From: Actinomycetota bacterium
Lineage (GTDB): Bacteria > Actinomycetota > Actinomycetes > Actinomycetales > Microbacteriaceae
Assembly: GCA_013297645.1 (NCBI GenBank)
Contig: JAAFHU010000006.1
Coordinates: 1-36,322, forward strand
Direction of reading: 5' to 3'
Length of the DNA: 36,322 bases
Shown: piece by piece, positions 8,199 through 16,873 of the stretch
Layout of the letters: the number at the start of each line of letters is the position of its first letter
Position numbering within the stretch: position 1 is the stretch's first letter
Position numbers and translations under genes: made by a program
The notes under the pieces: model-generated
The model's input: only the letters and a program-made list of their open reading frames with translations
Database searches by the model: none
Told to the model about the DNA's origin: nothing

Positions 8199-9245
8199 CT
8201 AGGCGGCTGGATCAACCCGAGGCTTGACTGAGACCGCCGCACCCTTGAAGCGCAGGTGCACGACGTCGCCGGGCTGGGGATGCTGGTCGACGTCGTGCTG
8301 CACCGCCAGCACCACACCGTCGTCGAGCCGCACCTGCGTGCGCCGCAGACTGCCGAGGAAGCTGCTCGCGACGACGGTGCCCGGCAGTCCGGTGGAGTCG
8401 AACGCGAGGTCCTCGGGCCGTACGAGCGCGGTGACCGGTCCGTCGGGCTGGCCCTCGCCGAGCGCGGGAAGGGTGGTCGCGCCGATGGTGACCTTTCCGG
8501 CGGAGAGCGAGCCGGGCATCCGGTTGCTGAGGCCGACGAAGTCCGCGACGAAGGGGGTGGCGGGGGTGACATAGAGCTCTTCTGGAGTGCCGATCTGCTC
8601 GATCTGCCCCTCGCGCATGACCGCGACGCGGTCGGCGACGGCGAGCGCCTCCTCCTGGTCGTGGGTGACGAAGAGAGTGGTGATGCCGAGCTCGGTCTGG
8701 ATGCGCCGGATCTCGTCGCGCAACTGCACGCGCACCTTCGCGTCGAGCGCGCTGAGCGGCTCGTCGAGCAGCAGCACCCGGGGCCGGGTCACCAGCGCGC
8801 GGGCCAGGGCGACGCGCTGCTGCTGGCCGCCCGAGAGCTGGTGGGCGAAGCGCTCGCCGAAGGCCGCGAGGCCGACCAGCTCGAGCGTCTCTGCCGCGCG
8901 GGCGCGGCGCTCGGCCTTCTCGACCTTGCGCATGCGCAGGCCGAACTCCACGTTCTCGAGCGCGGTCATGTGCGGGAAGAGCGAGTACGACTGGAAGACC
9001 ATGCCGATGTCGCGCTTGTTCGTGGGAGTGCCCGCGACATCCGTGCCGTCAATGAGGATCTGGCCGGCATTGATGGTCTCGAGCCCCGAGAGCGAGCGCA
9101 GCGCGGTCGTCTTGCCGCAGCCGGAGGGGCCGAGCAGGGCGATGAACTCCCCCGGTGCGATCGTCAGATCGATGCCGGCAAGGGCGAGGTGCGAGCCGTA
9201 GCTCTTGGTGACGCCCACAAGCTGGACGGTGGCACCGGTGGTCAT
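8199..9245 (-). CDS. ABC transporter ATP-binding protein (PotA/FbpC-like)
   Basis: Walker A GPSGCGKTTAL, signature LSGGQQQRVALARAL, Walker B VLLLDEPLSALDAKVR, C-terminal TOBE-like region; start 9245. Confidence 0.93.
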   Translation of the reverse strand: MTTGATVQLVGVTKSYGSHLALAGIDLTIAPGEFIALLGPSGCGKTTALRSLSGLETINAGQILIDGTDVAGTPTNKRDIGMVFQSYSLFPHMTALENVEFGLRMRKVEKAERRARAAETLELVGLAAFGERFAHQLSGGQQQRVALARALVTRPRVLLLDEPLSALDAKVRVQLRDEIRRIQTELGITTLFVTHDQEEALAVADRVAVMREGQIEQIGTPEELYVTPATPFVADFVGLSNRMPGSLSAGKVTIGATTLPALGEGQPDGPVTALVRPEDLAFDSTGLPGTVVASSFLGSLRRTQVRLDDGVVLAVQHDVDQHPQPGDVVHLRFKGAAVSVKPRVDPAA

Positions 9246-10036
9246 GACGTTCTCCGATCGCGGCCGAGGCGGCCGATGGACAGCAGTAGGACGAAGGCGA
9301 GCAGCAGCGCGAGCAGGGCGAAGATCGTCGCCACCCAGGGGTCGGACTGCGACACCTGCAGCAGGGCCGTCTGCAGGTTGCGTCGGTTGAGAATGGACGC
9401 GATGGTGAACTCGCCGAGCACGACGGCCACCGAGATGAAGGCGGCCGCGAGCACGCCGCGCCGCAGGTTGGGCAGCAGCACGAACCACAGCACCCGCATC
9501 CAGCCGGCCGAGAGCGTGCGCGCCGCCTCGCTGAGCGTGCGCACGTCGACCGCGTCGAGGTTGGCCTGGATGGCCCGGTAGGCGTAGGGCAGCACGGTGA
9601 TGCCGTAGGCGAAGGCGAGGGTCCAGGTCGCACCGCCGAGCAGCTTCACCACGACCGAGTAGACCGGGGCGAGCCCGACGACGAGCACGATCGCCGGAAC
9701 GGTGATCGGGATGATGCAGATGAACTCGAGCACCCTCCGCAGCCGCGGAAACTGCAGGTGCACGAGGATCATCGTCGGCAGCAGGATCACGACGACGATG
9801 CCGACCGTCACGATGGCGAGAATGAAGCTGTTGCCGATGGCCTGGAAGAGCCCGCGGTAGGTGCGGGCCGCATCCTCGCTGACCAGCCCGGTCCAGTGGT
9901 CGAGCGTGTGCCCGCCGCTGAGCCCCGAGCGGAAGGTGAACTCGACCATCGCGAGAATGGGCAGCGCGAAGATGATGCCGACAACGGCGAGGATGACGAC
10001 CCGGGTGATCCTGCCGGGCTCGGCGCCGACGTTCAC
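9242..10036 (-). CDS. ABC transporter permease
   Basis: Multi-TM with AARTLSAGWMRVLWFVLLPNLRRGVLAAAF (EAA-type loop); likely GTG start overlapping the upstream stop. Confidence 0.88.
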   Translation of the reverse strand: MNVGAEPGRITRVVILAVVGIIFALPILAMVEFTFRSGLSGGHTLDHWTGLVSEDAARTYRGLFQAIGNSFILAIVTVGIVVVILLPTMILVHLQFPRLRRVLEFICIIPITVPAIVLVVGLAPVYSVVVKLLGGATWTLAFAYGITVLPYAYRAIQANLDAVDVRTLSEAARTLSAGWMRVLWFVLLPNLRRGVLAAAFISVAVVLGEFTIASILNRRNLQTALLQVSQSDPWVATIFALLALLLAFVLLLSIGRLGRDRRTS

Positions 10037-10947
10037 CGCTGCCACCGCGAGGTGCGGGTCTGCAGCACGGAGTAGCCCCACATGACGACGACCATTACGA
10101 CGACCATGCCGAGCGCGAGAGCGCCGGCCATGTTCTCGCGGCCGAGCACCGTCTCGCTGACGAGGGCGGCGCGAATCTGGAGGGGCACGATCTGGGCTCC
10201 CTGGCTGATGAGCGCCGCGGCCGTGGCGTACGACGAGAAGGCGTTCGCGAACAGCAGCAGCAGGCTTCCGAGAAAGGACGGCGCGAGCACGGGGATCGCG
10301 ATGCGGGTCCAGTAGGTGAGGCGCGTTCCACCGAGGGTCGCGTTCGCCTCCGCCCAGGTGAGTTTGAGCCCCTGCAGGGCCGGCATGAAGGTGATGACCA
10401 TGAGGGGCACCTGGAAGTAAAGGTAGACGGGCAGCAGGCCGGGCACCTGGTAGAGCCAGTTGCCGTTCTCATAGATGTTGATGCCGAGCTGGTCCTTGAG
10501 GAACAGGGTCAGAAGCCCCTGGCCCCCCATGAGCGCGATGAACGCGAAGGCGAGCATGACACCGCCGAACTGGGCGAGCACGCTGCTGGCGGAGTCGATG
10601 AACGACCGCACCGCGCCGTCGGGGCGCAGACCGAGCAGGGCGTAGCAGACGAGGGCGCCGACGATGGCGCCGACCACGGCGGTGACCGCCGAGACGAAGA
10701 AGGAGGCGCCGAAGGCCGCGAGCACGTTGGGTGCGAAGAGGCCGGTGACGTTGTCGAGGGTGAGCGTGCCGTCCTCGGTGAAGAAGCCGGTGCTGACGGC
10801 AAGCGTCGTCGGGATCGCGAGGAAGAGCAGAACGTAGATCGCGAAGGGCGTGAGCCCGAGATAGCTGCCAGCCGCACGGAGGCGGTGGCGCCGGGGGGGT
10901 GCCCCAGCGCCACCGCTCACGTCGACCGACGAGGATGCGTCAGTCAT
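10033..10947 (-). CDS. ABC transporter permease
   Basis: Multi-TM; EANATLGGTRLTYWTRIAIPVLAPSFLGS EAA-type loop; start ATG at 10947. Confidence 0.9.
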   Translation of the reverse strand: MTDASSSVDVSGGAGAPPRRHRLRAAGSYLGLTPFAIYVLLFLAIPTTLAVSTGFFTEDGTLTLDNVTGLFAPNVLAAFGASFFVSAVTAVVGAIVGALVCYALLGLRPDGAVRSFIDSASSVLAQFGGVMLAFAFIALMGGQGLLTLFLKDQLGINIYENGNWLYQVPGLLPVYLYFQVPLMVITFMPALQGLKLTWAEANATLGGTRLTYWTRIAIPVLAPSFLGSLLLLFANAFSSYATAAALISQGAQIVPLQIRAALVSETVLGRENMAGALALGMVVVMVVVMWGYSVLQTRTSRWQR

Positions 10948-10958
10948 GTGGATTGCTG

Positions 10959-12074
10959 CTAGCTGATCGCCGCAGCCCACTTCTCTGCGAGAAGGGCGGC
11001 TGCCGCGGCGGCCTGGTCGGCGGTCGGGGTGACGAGCTCACCCTTCAGCTCGCCGAGGGCGTCGAGCGCCTCGGTGTCGACGGTTCCAGCGTCCTGCAGG
11101 GTCTGGATCGTGACGGGGTAGGCGCCACCGACGATGAAGAGGTTCTGGGCCTCTGCACTGTAGATGAACTCCTGCCAGAGGCGGGCAGCGGCCGGGTGCG
11201 GGGCATCCTTGCTGATCGCCTGGTTGTAGAAGGAGGTGTAGACCGCGCCCGGCAGGGTGACGACCTTCCAGCCGTCGACCGTGGCCGCTGCTGCGAGGTT
11301 GTTGTAGCTCCAGTCGAAGGCGACCTTGGTCTCACCGGCGGCGATGGTCGCGCCCGTGACGTTCACCGGAATGAAGTTGCCGGCGTCGTTGAGCTTCTCG
11401 AAGAAGTCGATGCCCGCCTGGTAGTCGTCGAGCGTTCCGCCGGACTGCACGGTCGCGAGGCCGACGGCGGCGAAGGCCGCGCCCGCCTGCGTCGGGTCGC
11501 CGTTGAGGGCAACCGCACCCTTGTAGTCGTCACCGAGCAGGTCGTCGAGCGACTCCGGCTTGGGAACGGAGTTCGAGTCGTAGCCGATCGACATGGAGCC
11601 GGTGTAGTCGTTGACCCAGAGGCCGGTGGCCTCCTTGTTGCCCTCGGGGATCTCGTCCCAGTTCGCCACCTGGTAGGGGGCGAAGTAGTCGAGGGAGTCG
11701 AGGGTCACCGCGGTGCCGAGGTCGAAGACGTCGGGGGCGGTGTCCTGGCCCTTGAGGTTGTCGGCGGCGGCGATCTCCTCGGCCGACGAGATGTCGGGGT
11801 CGGCGGAGTTGACCGTGATGCCGTACTTCTCCTCGAAGGCGGCCTTGATCTCGCCGTAGTTCGCCCAGTTGTCGGGCAGGGCGATGACGTTGAGCTCACC
11901 CTCGGCCTGAGCGGCCGCGATGAGTGCGTCGAGCCCGCCGAAGTCGGCGGCGCTGGTGGCGGTGGTGGCGTCGACGTCCGAAGCGGGAGCGTCAGTCGTG
12001 CCTGCGCAGGCACTGAGGGTGATCGCCGCTGCGGTGAAGACCGCGAGACCGGCGAAGGTGCGCTTGTTGAACAA
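10959..12074 (-). CDS. ABC transporter substrate-binding lipoprotein
   Basis: Likely TTG start (GGAGG SD upstream): LFNKRTFAGLAVFTAAAITLSACAGT lipobox; polyamine/iron-type SBP sequence. Confidence 0.87.
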   Translation of the reverse strand: MFNKRTFAGLAVFTAAAITLSACAGTTDAPASDVDATTATSAADFGGLDALIAAAQAEGELNVIALPDNWANYGEIKAAFEEKYGITVNSADPDISSAEEIAAADNLKGQDTAPDVFDLGTAVTLDSLDYFAPYQVANWDEIPEGNKEATGLWVNDYTGSMSIGYDSNSVPKPESLDDLLGDDYKGAVALNGDPTQAGAAFAAVGLATVQSGGTLDDYQAGIDFFEKLNDAGNFIPVNVTGATIAAGETKVAFDWSYNNLAAAATVDGWKVVTLPGAVYTSFYNQAISKDAPHPAAARLWQEFIYSAEAQNLFIVGGAYPVTIQTLQDAGTVDTEALDALGELKGELVTPTADQAAAAAALLAEKWAAAIS

Positions 12075-12093
12075 GGGTTCCTCCAGGGTGGCG

Positions 12094-12129
12094 CCGGTCG
12101 CCCGCGCTGTGAGCGGGCAGGGATACCGG
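12094..12129 (-). promoter_or_regulatory. Two-tier hairpin in the 5' leader of the SBP gene
   Basis: Minus strand CCGGT-ATCCCT-GCCCGC-TCACAGC-GCGGGC-G-ACCGG, directly upstream of the SD and TTG start. Confidence 0.45.
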
Positions 12130-12231
12130 ATGCCTTCGTGAAAAGTACGACCGCTCGGCGCAGCATCAGTATCGGCCGGGTGAACGAAACCGGAACGCGA
12201 TCTGTCGGTTGGCCTCGCTAGGGTCGTCACC

Positions 12232-13416
12232 ATGGAGTCGCTGTCCCCTGCGCAGGCACGCCGCGTCGCCCTCGCCGCCCAGGGCTTCGGCGCGGCGGCG
12301 AAACCCTCGATCGGCACCCGCCAGCTGCGTGGCACCCTCGACCGGTTGAGCGTCTTGCAGCTCGACTCCGTCACCGTCTTCGAGCGCAGCCACTACCTTC
12401 CCGTGTTCGCGCGTCTCGGCCACTACGACAAGGGCGATCTCGACCGCCTGGTGTTCGCGAGAAAGAGCAACTACACCGAGTACTGGGCGCATGAGGCAGC
12501 CCTCATCCCGATCGAGCACTGGCCGCTCTTCCGCTGGCGCATGCAGTTCTGGCGCGACTACTACGCGGCCCACCCCGCCGCGTGGATGCATACCAACGAC
12601 GCGCACATCGCCTGGGTGCGCGCCGAGCTCGCCGAGAAGGGGCCGCTGGCCGCGAGCCAGATCGAGGACGACTCCCGCACGGGCAAGACCGGCTGGTGGG
12701 ACTGGAGCGACACCAAGCGGGCCCTCGAATACCTGTTCCGCGTCGGCGAGGTCGTCAGCGCCGGCCGCACCCGCTTCGAGCGCACCTACGCCCTGCCCGA
12801 GCAGAAGATCCCGGCCGCGGTGCTCGCCACCGAGATAAACCAGGCGGATGCGGTGCGCGAGCTGGTGAGAAAGTCCGCGATCGCGCACGGCGTGGGCACC
12901 CTCCGCGATCTCGCCGACTACTACCGCATCAAGCAGGGGCCGGCGAAGGCCGCGGTCGACGACCTGGTCGATGCCGGCGAGCTGCTGCCCGTGGCCGTGG
13001 CCGGCTGGGGGCCGGCCTACCTGCACAGGGATGCCCGCATCCCCCGCCGCATCGAGGCGACGGCCCTGCTCAGCCCCTTCGATCCCGTGGTGTGGGAGCG
13101 CGCGCGGGCCGAGCGCATGTTCGGCTTCCGCTACCGCATCGAGATCTATACCCCTGCTGACAAGCGCGTCTTCGGCTACTACACGCTGCCCCTGCTCATT
13201 GATGAGCAGCTCGTCGGCCGCATCGACCTCAAGAGCGACCGGCAGGCGCGCGTGCTGCGTGTGCAATCAGCCTGGCGCGAGGGGGACCACGCGGTCGACC
13301 TCGACCGGGTGGTGGGGCTATTGCGGCGCATCGCCGCGTGGCAGGGGCTCGATGGCATCGAGGTCGCCGAGTGGGGCGATCTCGCCTCGCCCCTGCGGCT
13401 CGCGATCACCCGTTGA
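12232..13416 (+). CDS. Winged-helix DNA-binding / crosslink-repair glycosylase YcaQ-like protein
   Basis: MESLSPAQARRVALAAQGF...LSVLQLDSVTVFERSHYLPVFARLG..., ATALLSPFDPVVWERARAERMFGFRYRIEIYTPADKRVFGYYTLPLLIDEQLVGRIDLK characteristic of the YcaQ/HTH_42 family. Confidence 0.9.
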   Translation: MESLSPAQARRVALAAQGFGAAAKPSIGTRQLRGTLDRLSVLQLDSVTVFERSHYLPVFARLGHYDKGDLDRLVFARKSNYTEYWAHEAALIPIEHWPLFRWRMQFWRDYYAAHPAAWMHTNDAHIAWVRAELAEKGPLAASQIEDDSRTGKTGWWDWSDTKRALEYLFRVGEVVSAGRTRFERTYALPEQKIPAAVLATEINQADAVRELVRKSAIAHGVGTLRDLADYYRIKQGPAKAAVDDLVDAGELLPVAVAGWGPAYLHRDARIPRRIEATALLSPFDPVVWERARAERMFGFRYRIEIYTPADKRVFGYYTLPLLIDEQLVGRIDLKSDRQARVLRVQSAWREGDHAVDLDRVVGLLRRIAAWQGLDGIEVAEWGDLASPLRLAITR

Positions 13417-13447
13417 GCCGGGCCCGGCGCGCTCGATAGTGTGGCTC

Positions 13448-14533
13448 ATGCTCACCCGTGCCGCCCTCGTGGCCATAGCCGCCATCGTCCTCTGCGGATG
13501 CACGCAGACAGCGCCGCCCGCGGGGGCTCCCGCGCCCTCGCGGCCGTCTTTCGAAGCCTCCCCCACGGCCACCTCAGCGAGCGTGGCCAGCGCACAGCCC
13601 GATCCGCTCATCGACCTGCGCTGCTCCGACTTCGCGCAGGTTGTCACCATCGGAACACTCGCCGGCGTCACCGAGCGGGACGCCCGGGCCGCACTGGCCG
13701 ACCTCAGTGACGTCGTTCCGCTCGCCGATATCGTGCGCAACGCGGGCGGTGTCGCCTGCGAGTTCAGCGATGGCGGCTCGTGGCTGGTGACCGGCACCAC
13801 CACTCTGCCCTTCAACGAGTCGTGGCGGGGTGCGGCGATCTATGTGCTGCCGAACGCGGCGTCGGTGCTCCCCGACCTCTCGTACGGGTCATTGTGCGGC
13901 GACTCGAGCACGAACACGACCTACACGGTCTGCGAGCGGGAAGTCGCGGTGGGAAGCTCGTGGGTGAAGATCGTCTCATCGTCTAATGACCGGGGGACGA
14001 CGCTCGATGCGGTTCGCGACTTCGTCGTCGGAGTCGTCTCCGCTGCCACAGCACGACCGGGGCCCATCGAGCGCCCAGAAGGAACCTACATTCCTGACCG
14101 GGACTGCGAGACCCTGGCCGCATCGGCGACCATGGCGGCCCAACTCGGGGTGGCCTCGGTGGTCGTCGACCGCGCTGTCGAGACCGATCCGATGTCGGAG
14201 GCCACCTACCTGACCGAGCACGTTGGATGCGCGTGGTACGACGAGAACAGCTCGGACCTGCTCGAGGCAATCGTCTACCCCGGGGGAGCCTGGGCGGCCG
14301 AACTCACCCTTCCCGGGATTGCCAGCTCGCCGCTCGAACTCGACGGCCTGGGCGGCACCGACAGCGCCGTGACCCACTGCACCCCCGTGCCCCAGTATGA
14401 CTACGTCATGTGCTGGGCAGAGGTGGTGACCGATGGCAGCTGGATCCGCGCCTTCGGCGATGCGGCCGACGAGTCCACAGCGCTGGCACGGGCCGTTGCC
14501 GTGGCCCAGGCCGTGCTGACGGCGCGCGACTAG
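13448..14533 (+). CDS. Lipoprotein with two tandem Cys-containing domains, unknown function
   Basis: Lipobox AAIVLCGC at the N-terminus; two repeats each with four Cys (LRC/ACEF/SLCGD/TVCE and RDC/GCAWY/THCTP/VMCW). Confidence 0.8.
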   Translation: MLTRAALVAIAAIVLCGCTQTAPPAGAPAPSRPSFEASPTATSASVASAQPDPLIDLRCSDFAQVVTIGTLAGVTERDARAALADLSDVVPLADIVRNAGGVACEFSDGGSWLVTGTTTLPFNESWRGAAIYVLPNAASVLPDLSYGSLCGDSSTNTTYTVCEREVAVGSSWVKIVSSSNDRGTTLDAVRDFVVGVVSAATARPGPIERPEGTYIPDRDCETLAASATMAAQLGVASVVVDRAVETDPMSEATYLTEHVGCAWYDENSSDLLEAIVYPGGAWAAELTLPGIASSPLELDGLGGTDSAVTHCTPVPQYDYVMCWAEVVTDGSWIRAFGDAADESTALARAVAVAQAVLTARD

Positions 14534-15414
14534 AAGCCGCGGCCGCTCTCGATGAGGCGGTTGACGCGCTCCTCGATGGGCGGGTGCGTGCTGAACAGGC
14601 GCGACATGACGCCGGGCTTGTTCGGGTCGCTGATCCAGAGGTGCGACATCGACGTGTTGGTCTTGGTGACCGGGCGCCCGTAGGCCTGCAGCTTGAGCAG
14701 GGCGTTGGCGAGCGCCTCCGGGTGCCGGGTCGTCAGGGCCCCGGTTGCATCGGCGAGGTACTCGCGCTGCCGCGAGACCGCGGCCTGCACGATGCCCGCA
14801 ACCAGCGGGGCGAGAATCGCGGCGACGAGGCCAATGACGAGGATGATGATCCCCGCGCCGTTGTTGTTGCTGCGGCTGCGGCCCCCGAAGAAGGCCATGC
14901 GCACGGCGATGTCGGCGAGCAGGCCGATGGCGAGAACCAGCCCGAAGACGATGAGCGACACACGAATGTCGTAGTTCTTCACGTGGCCCATCTCGTGGGC
15001 CATGACGCCCTCGAGCTCGGAGTCGTCCATGAGCTCGAGCAGGCCGCTGGTGGCGGCCACGACGGCGTGCTTGGGGTCGCGCCCCGTGGCGAAGGCGTTG
15101 GGTGCGGGGTCGTTGATGATGTAGACCTTCGGCATCGGCATGCCCTCGGTGATCGCGAGGTTCTCGACAATGCGGTACAACCGCGGGTTGTCGGCCTTCT
15201 GAATCTCACGTCCACCGCTGAGGGCGATGGTCTGCCGGGTGCCCAGGTAGTACTGGAACGCCGCGTAGGCGACCGCGATCACGAACACGATGACCGCGAT
15301 CGACGGGTCGCCGTAGTACCAGGCGGCCAGCGCCCCTATTCCGCCGATGATCAGCAGGAACAACAGGATGATGAAGACCGTGTTGCGCTTGTTTCTCGCT
15401 ATGGCGCGATACAT
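14530..15414 (-). CDS. htpX: M48 family metalloprotease HtpX-like
   Basis: VMAHEMGHVKNYDIR zinc site (HExxH), N-terminal TM segments, DPNKPGVMSRLFSTHPPIEERVNRL C-terminus. Confidence 0.92.
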   Translation of the reverse strand: MYRAIARNKRNTVFIILLFLLIIGGIGALAAWYYGDPSIAVIVFVIAVAYAAFQYYLGTRQTIALSGGREIQKADNPRLYRIVENLAITEGMPMPKVYIINDPAPNAFATGRDPKHAVVAATSGLLELMDDSELEGVMAHEMGHVKNYDIRVSLIVFGLVLAIGLLADIAVRMAFFGGRSRSNNNGAGIIILVIGLVAAILAPLVAGIVQAAVSRQREYLADATGALTTRHPEALANALLKLQAYGRPVTKTNTSMSHLWISDPNKPGVMSRLFSTHPPIEERVNRLIESGRGF

Positions 15415-15436
15415 GCAGTACCTACGGGGTCAGCGA

Positions 15437-16003
15437 CTAGAACTGCACGCGCGGCGGCTCGGCGATGGATGCCGCGTCGGCAACCTCGAAGAACTCCCGC
15501 TCGGTGAAGCCGAGGCCGCGAACGAAGAGCGTGTTCGGGAAGACCTTGATCTTGGTGTTCAGCTCGCGCACGCCACCGTTGTAGAAGCGGCGGCTGGCCT
15601 GGATCTTGTCCTCGGTGTCCACGAGCTCGCCCTGCAGCTGGAGGTAGTTCTGGCTAGCCTGCAGCTGGGGGTAGGCCTCGGCGACGGCGAAGATCGACTT
15701 GAGGGCGGACTGCATGTGGTTCTCGGCGGCGGCGGCCTCGACCGGGGTGCCGGCCGAGAGCGACTCGGCACGGGCCTTGGTGACTGCCTCGAAGACGCCC
15801 TTCTCGTGCGCGGCGTATCCCTTGACCGTCTCGATGAGGTTGGGGATGAGGTCGGCGCGGCGCTTGAGCTGCACGGTGATGTCGCTCCATGCCTCGTCGA
15901 CACGAACGTTGAGCGTGACCAAGCCGTTGTAGGTGGCCCACAGGTAGCCGCCGACGATGACGACGAGTGCTACGAGAACAATGACGACGATGAGGAGTTC
16001 CAT
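15437..16003 (-). CDS. LemA family protein
   Basis: TM + YNGLVTLNVRVDEAWSDITVQLKRRADLIPNLIETVKGYAAHEKGVFEAVTKAR; YN..VRELNTKIKVFPNTLF. Confidence 0.94.
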   Translation of the reverse strand: MELLIVVIVLVALVVIVGGYLWATYNGLVTLNVRVDEAWSDITVQLKRRADLIPNLIETVKGYAAHEKGVFEAVTKARAESLSAGTPVEAAAAENHMQSALKSIFAVAEAYPQLQASQNYLQLQGELVDTEDKIQASRRFYNGGVRELNTKIKVFPNTLFVRGLGFTEREFFEVADAASIAEPPRVQF

Positions 16004-16070
16004 ACCGCAAACTATAGGGGATCGGCAACGGGGTTACATCAGTGTTCGCTGTCAGGGTTAGGCTGCCCTA

Positions 16071-16712
16071 ATGGCTACCGATCCGGTGTTCGAGGGCGCG
16101 AAAGTGTCTGCCCGTCGCCGGGGGCGTCCCGTCAAGTCCGCCGCTCTCGCCGACGACACCCGCGCGACAATCGTGACGTCGGCGGCCGCAGAGTTCTCGC
16201 GCGATGGCTACGACGCCACCTCGATGCGGGGCATCGCGCGGGCAGCCGGGGTCGATCCCGCCCTCGTTCGCCACTATTTCAGCGACAAGGCCGACCTGTT
16301 TGCCGAGGCCATCGCGGCCCCGATGCGCCCCGACCGGATGGTGAAGAAGGCCCTCGCCGGGCCGCGCGAGCAGATCGGCGTCAACCTCGTGCGCTACATG
16401 GTCGAGACCCTCGACCGCCCGGTTGCGAGCGAGCGGGTGATCCGCATGCTGCACACGGCGCTCGGTCAGGAGTTCGCGGCGAAGATGCTGCGGCAGTTCA
16501 TCATTCGCGAGGTGCTCAAGCGCATCGCCAAGGAGCTCGGCGAGGAGGACTCCGAGTTGCGGGCCTCGTTCGCCGCCACCCAGATCGTCGGCATGGTGGT
16601 GGCCCGCTACGGCATCAAGATCGAACCGCTCGCCAGCGCGTCGCCCGACGAGGTCGTCAACCGCATCGGCCCGGTCGTGCAGTGGCACCTCATGGGCAAC
16701 CCTCTCCCTTAG
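16071..16712 (+). CDS. TetR/AcrR family transcriptional regulator
   Basis: ATIVTSAAAEFSRDGYDATSMRGIARAAGVDPALVRHYFSDKADLFAEAI helix-turn-helix. Confidence 0.92.
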   Translation: MATDPVFEGAKVSARRRGRPVKSAALADDTRATIVTSAAAEFSRDGYDATSMRGIARAAGVDPALVRHYFSDKADLFAEAIAAPMRPDRMVKKALAGPREQIGVNLVRYMVETLDRPVASERVIRMLHTALGQEFAAKMLRQFIIREVLKRIAKELGEEDSELRASFAATQIVGMVVARYGIKIEPLASASPDEVVNRIGPVVQWHLMGNPLP

Positions 16713-16734
16713 CAGCGGGGTCGCTTGCTGTCAT

Positions 16735-16750
16735 GGGCGCACTCGCGCCC
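16735..16750 (+). terminator. Candidate hairpin terminator after TetR
   Basis: GGGCGC-ACTC-GCGCCC perfect stem 22 nt after the stop; no clear T-tract. Confidence 0.4.
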
Positions 16751-16822
16751 CGGTCTCCGTCGCCAACTGTGACCTGTGGCCCTATCAGTAGGGCAGACGA
16801 GATGTTCTACTAAGAGGGATCA

Positions 16823-16865
16823 GCTTTCGTCCTGAACAGCGCCGGCGGTCTTTGCCAACGAAAGC
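16823..16865 (+). promoter_or_regulatory. Leader stem upstream of the ice-binding-like gene
   Basis: GCTTTCGT (16823-16830) perfectly complementary to ACGAAAGC (16858-16865), ending 8 nt before the ATG at 16874. Confidence 0.4.
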
Positions 16866-16873
16866 AGCACCTC

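Noticed and set aside
9261-9291. Runs of GGC/GCC-rich inverted repeats inside coding sequence
   Set aside because: Short GC-rich palindromes inside ORFs are expected by chance at this base composition.
14530-16003. htpX-lemA pair as a novel system
   Set aside because: LemA next to an M48/HtpX protease is a common bacterial gene pair; not unusual.
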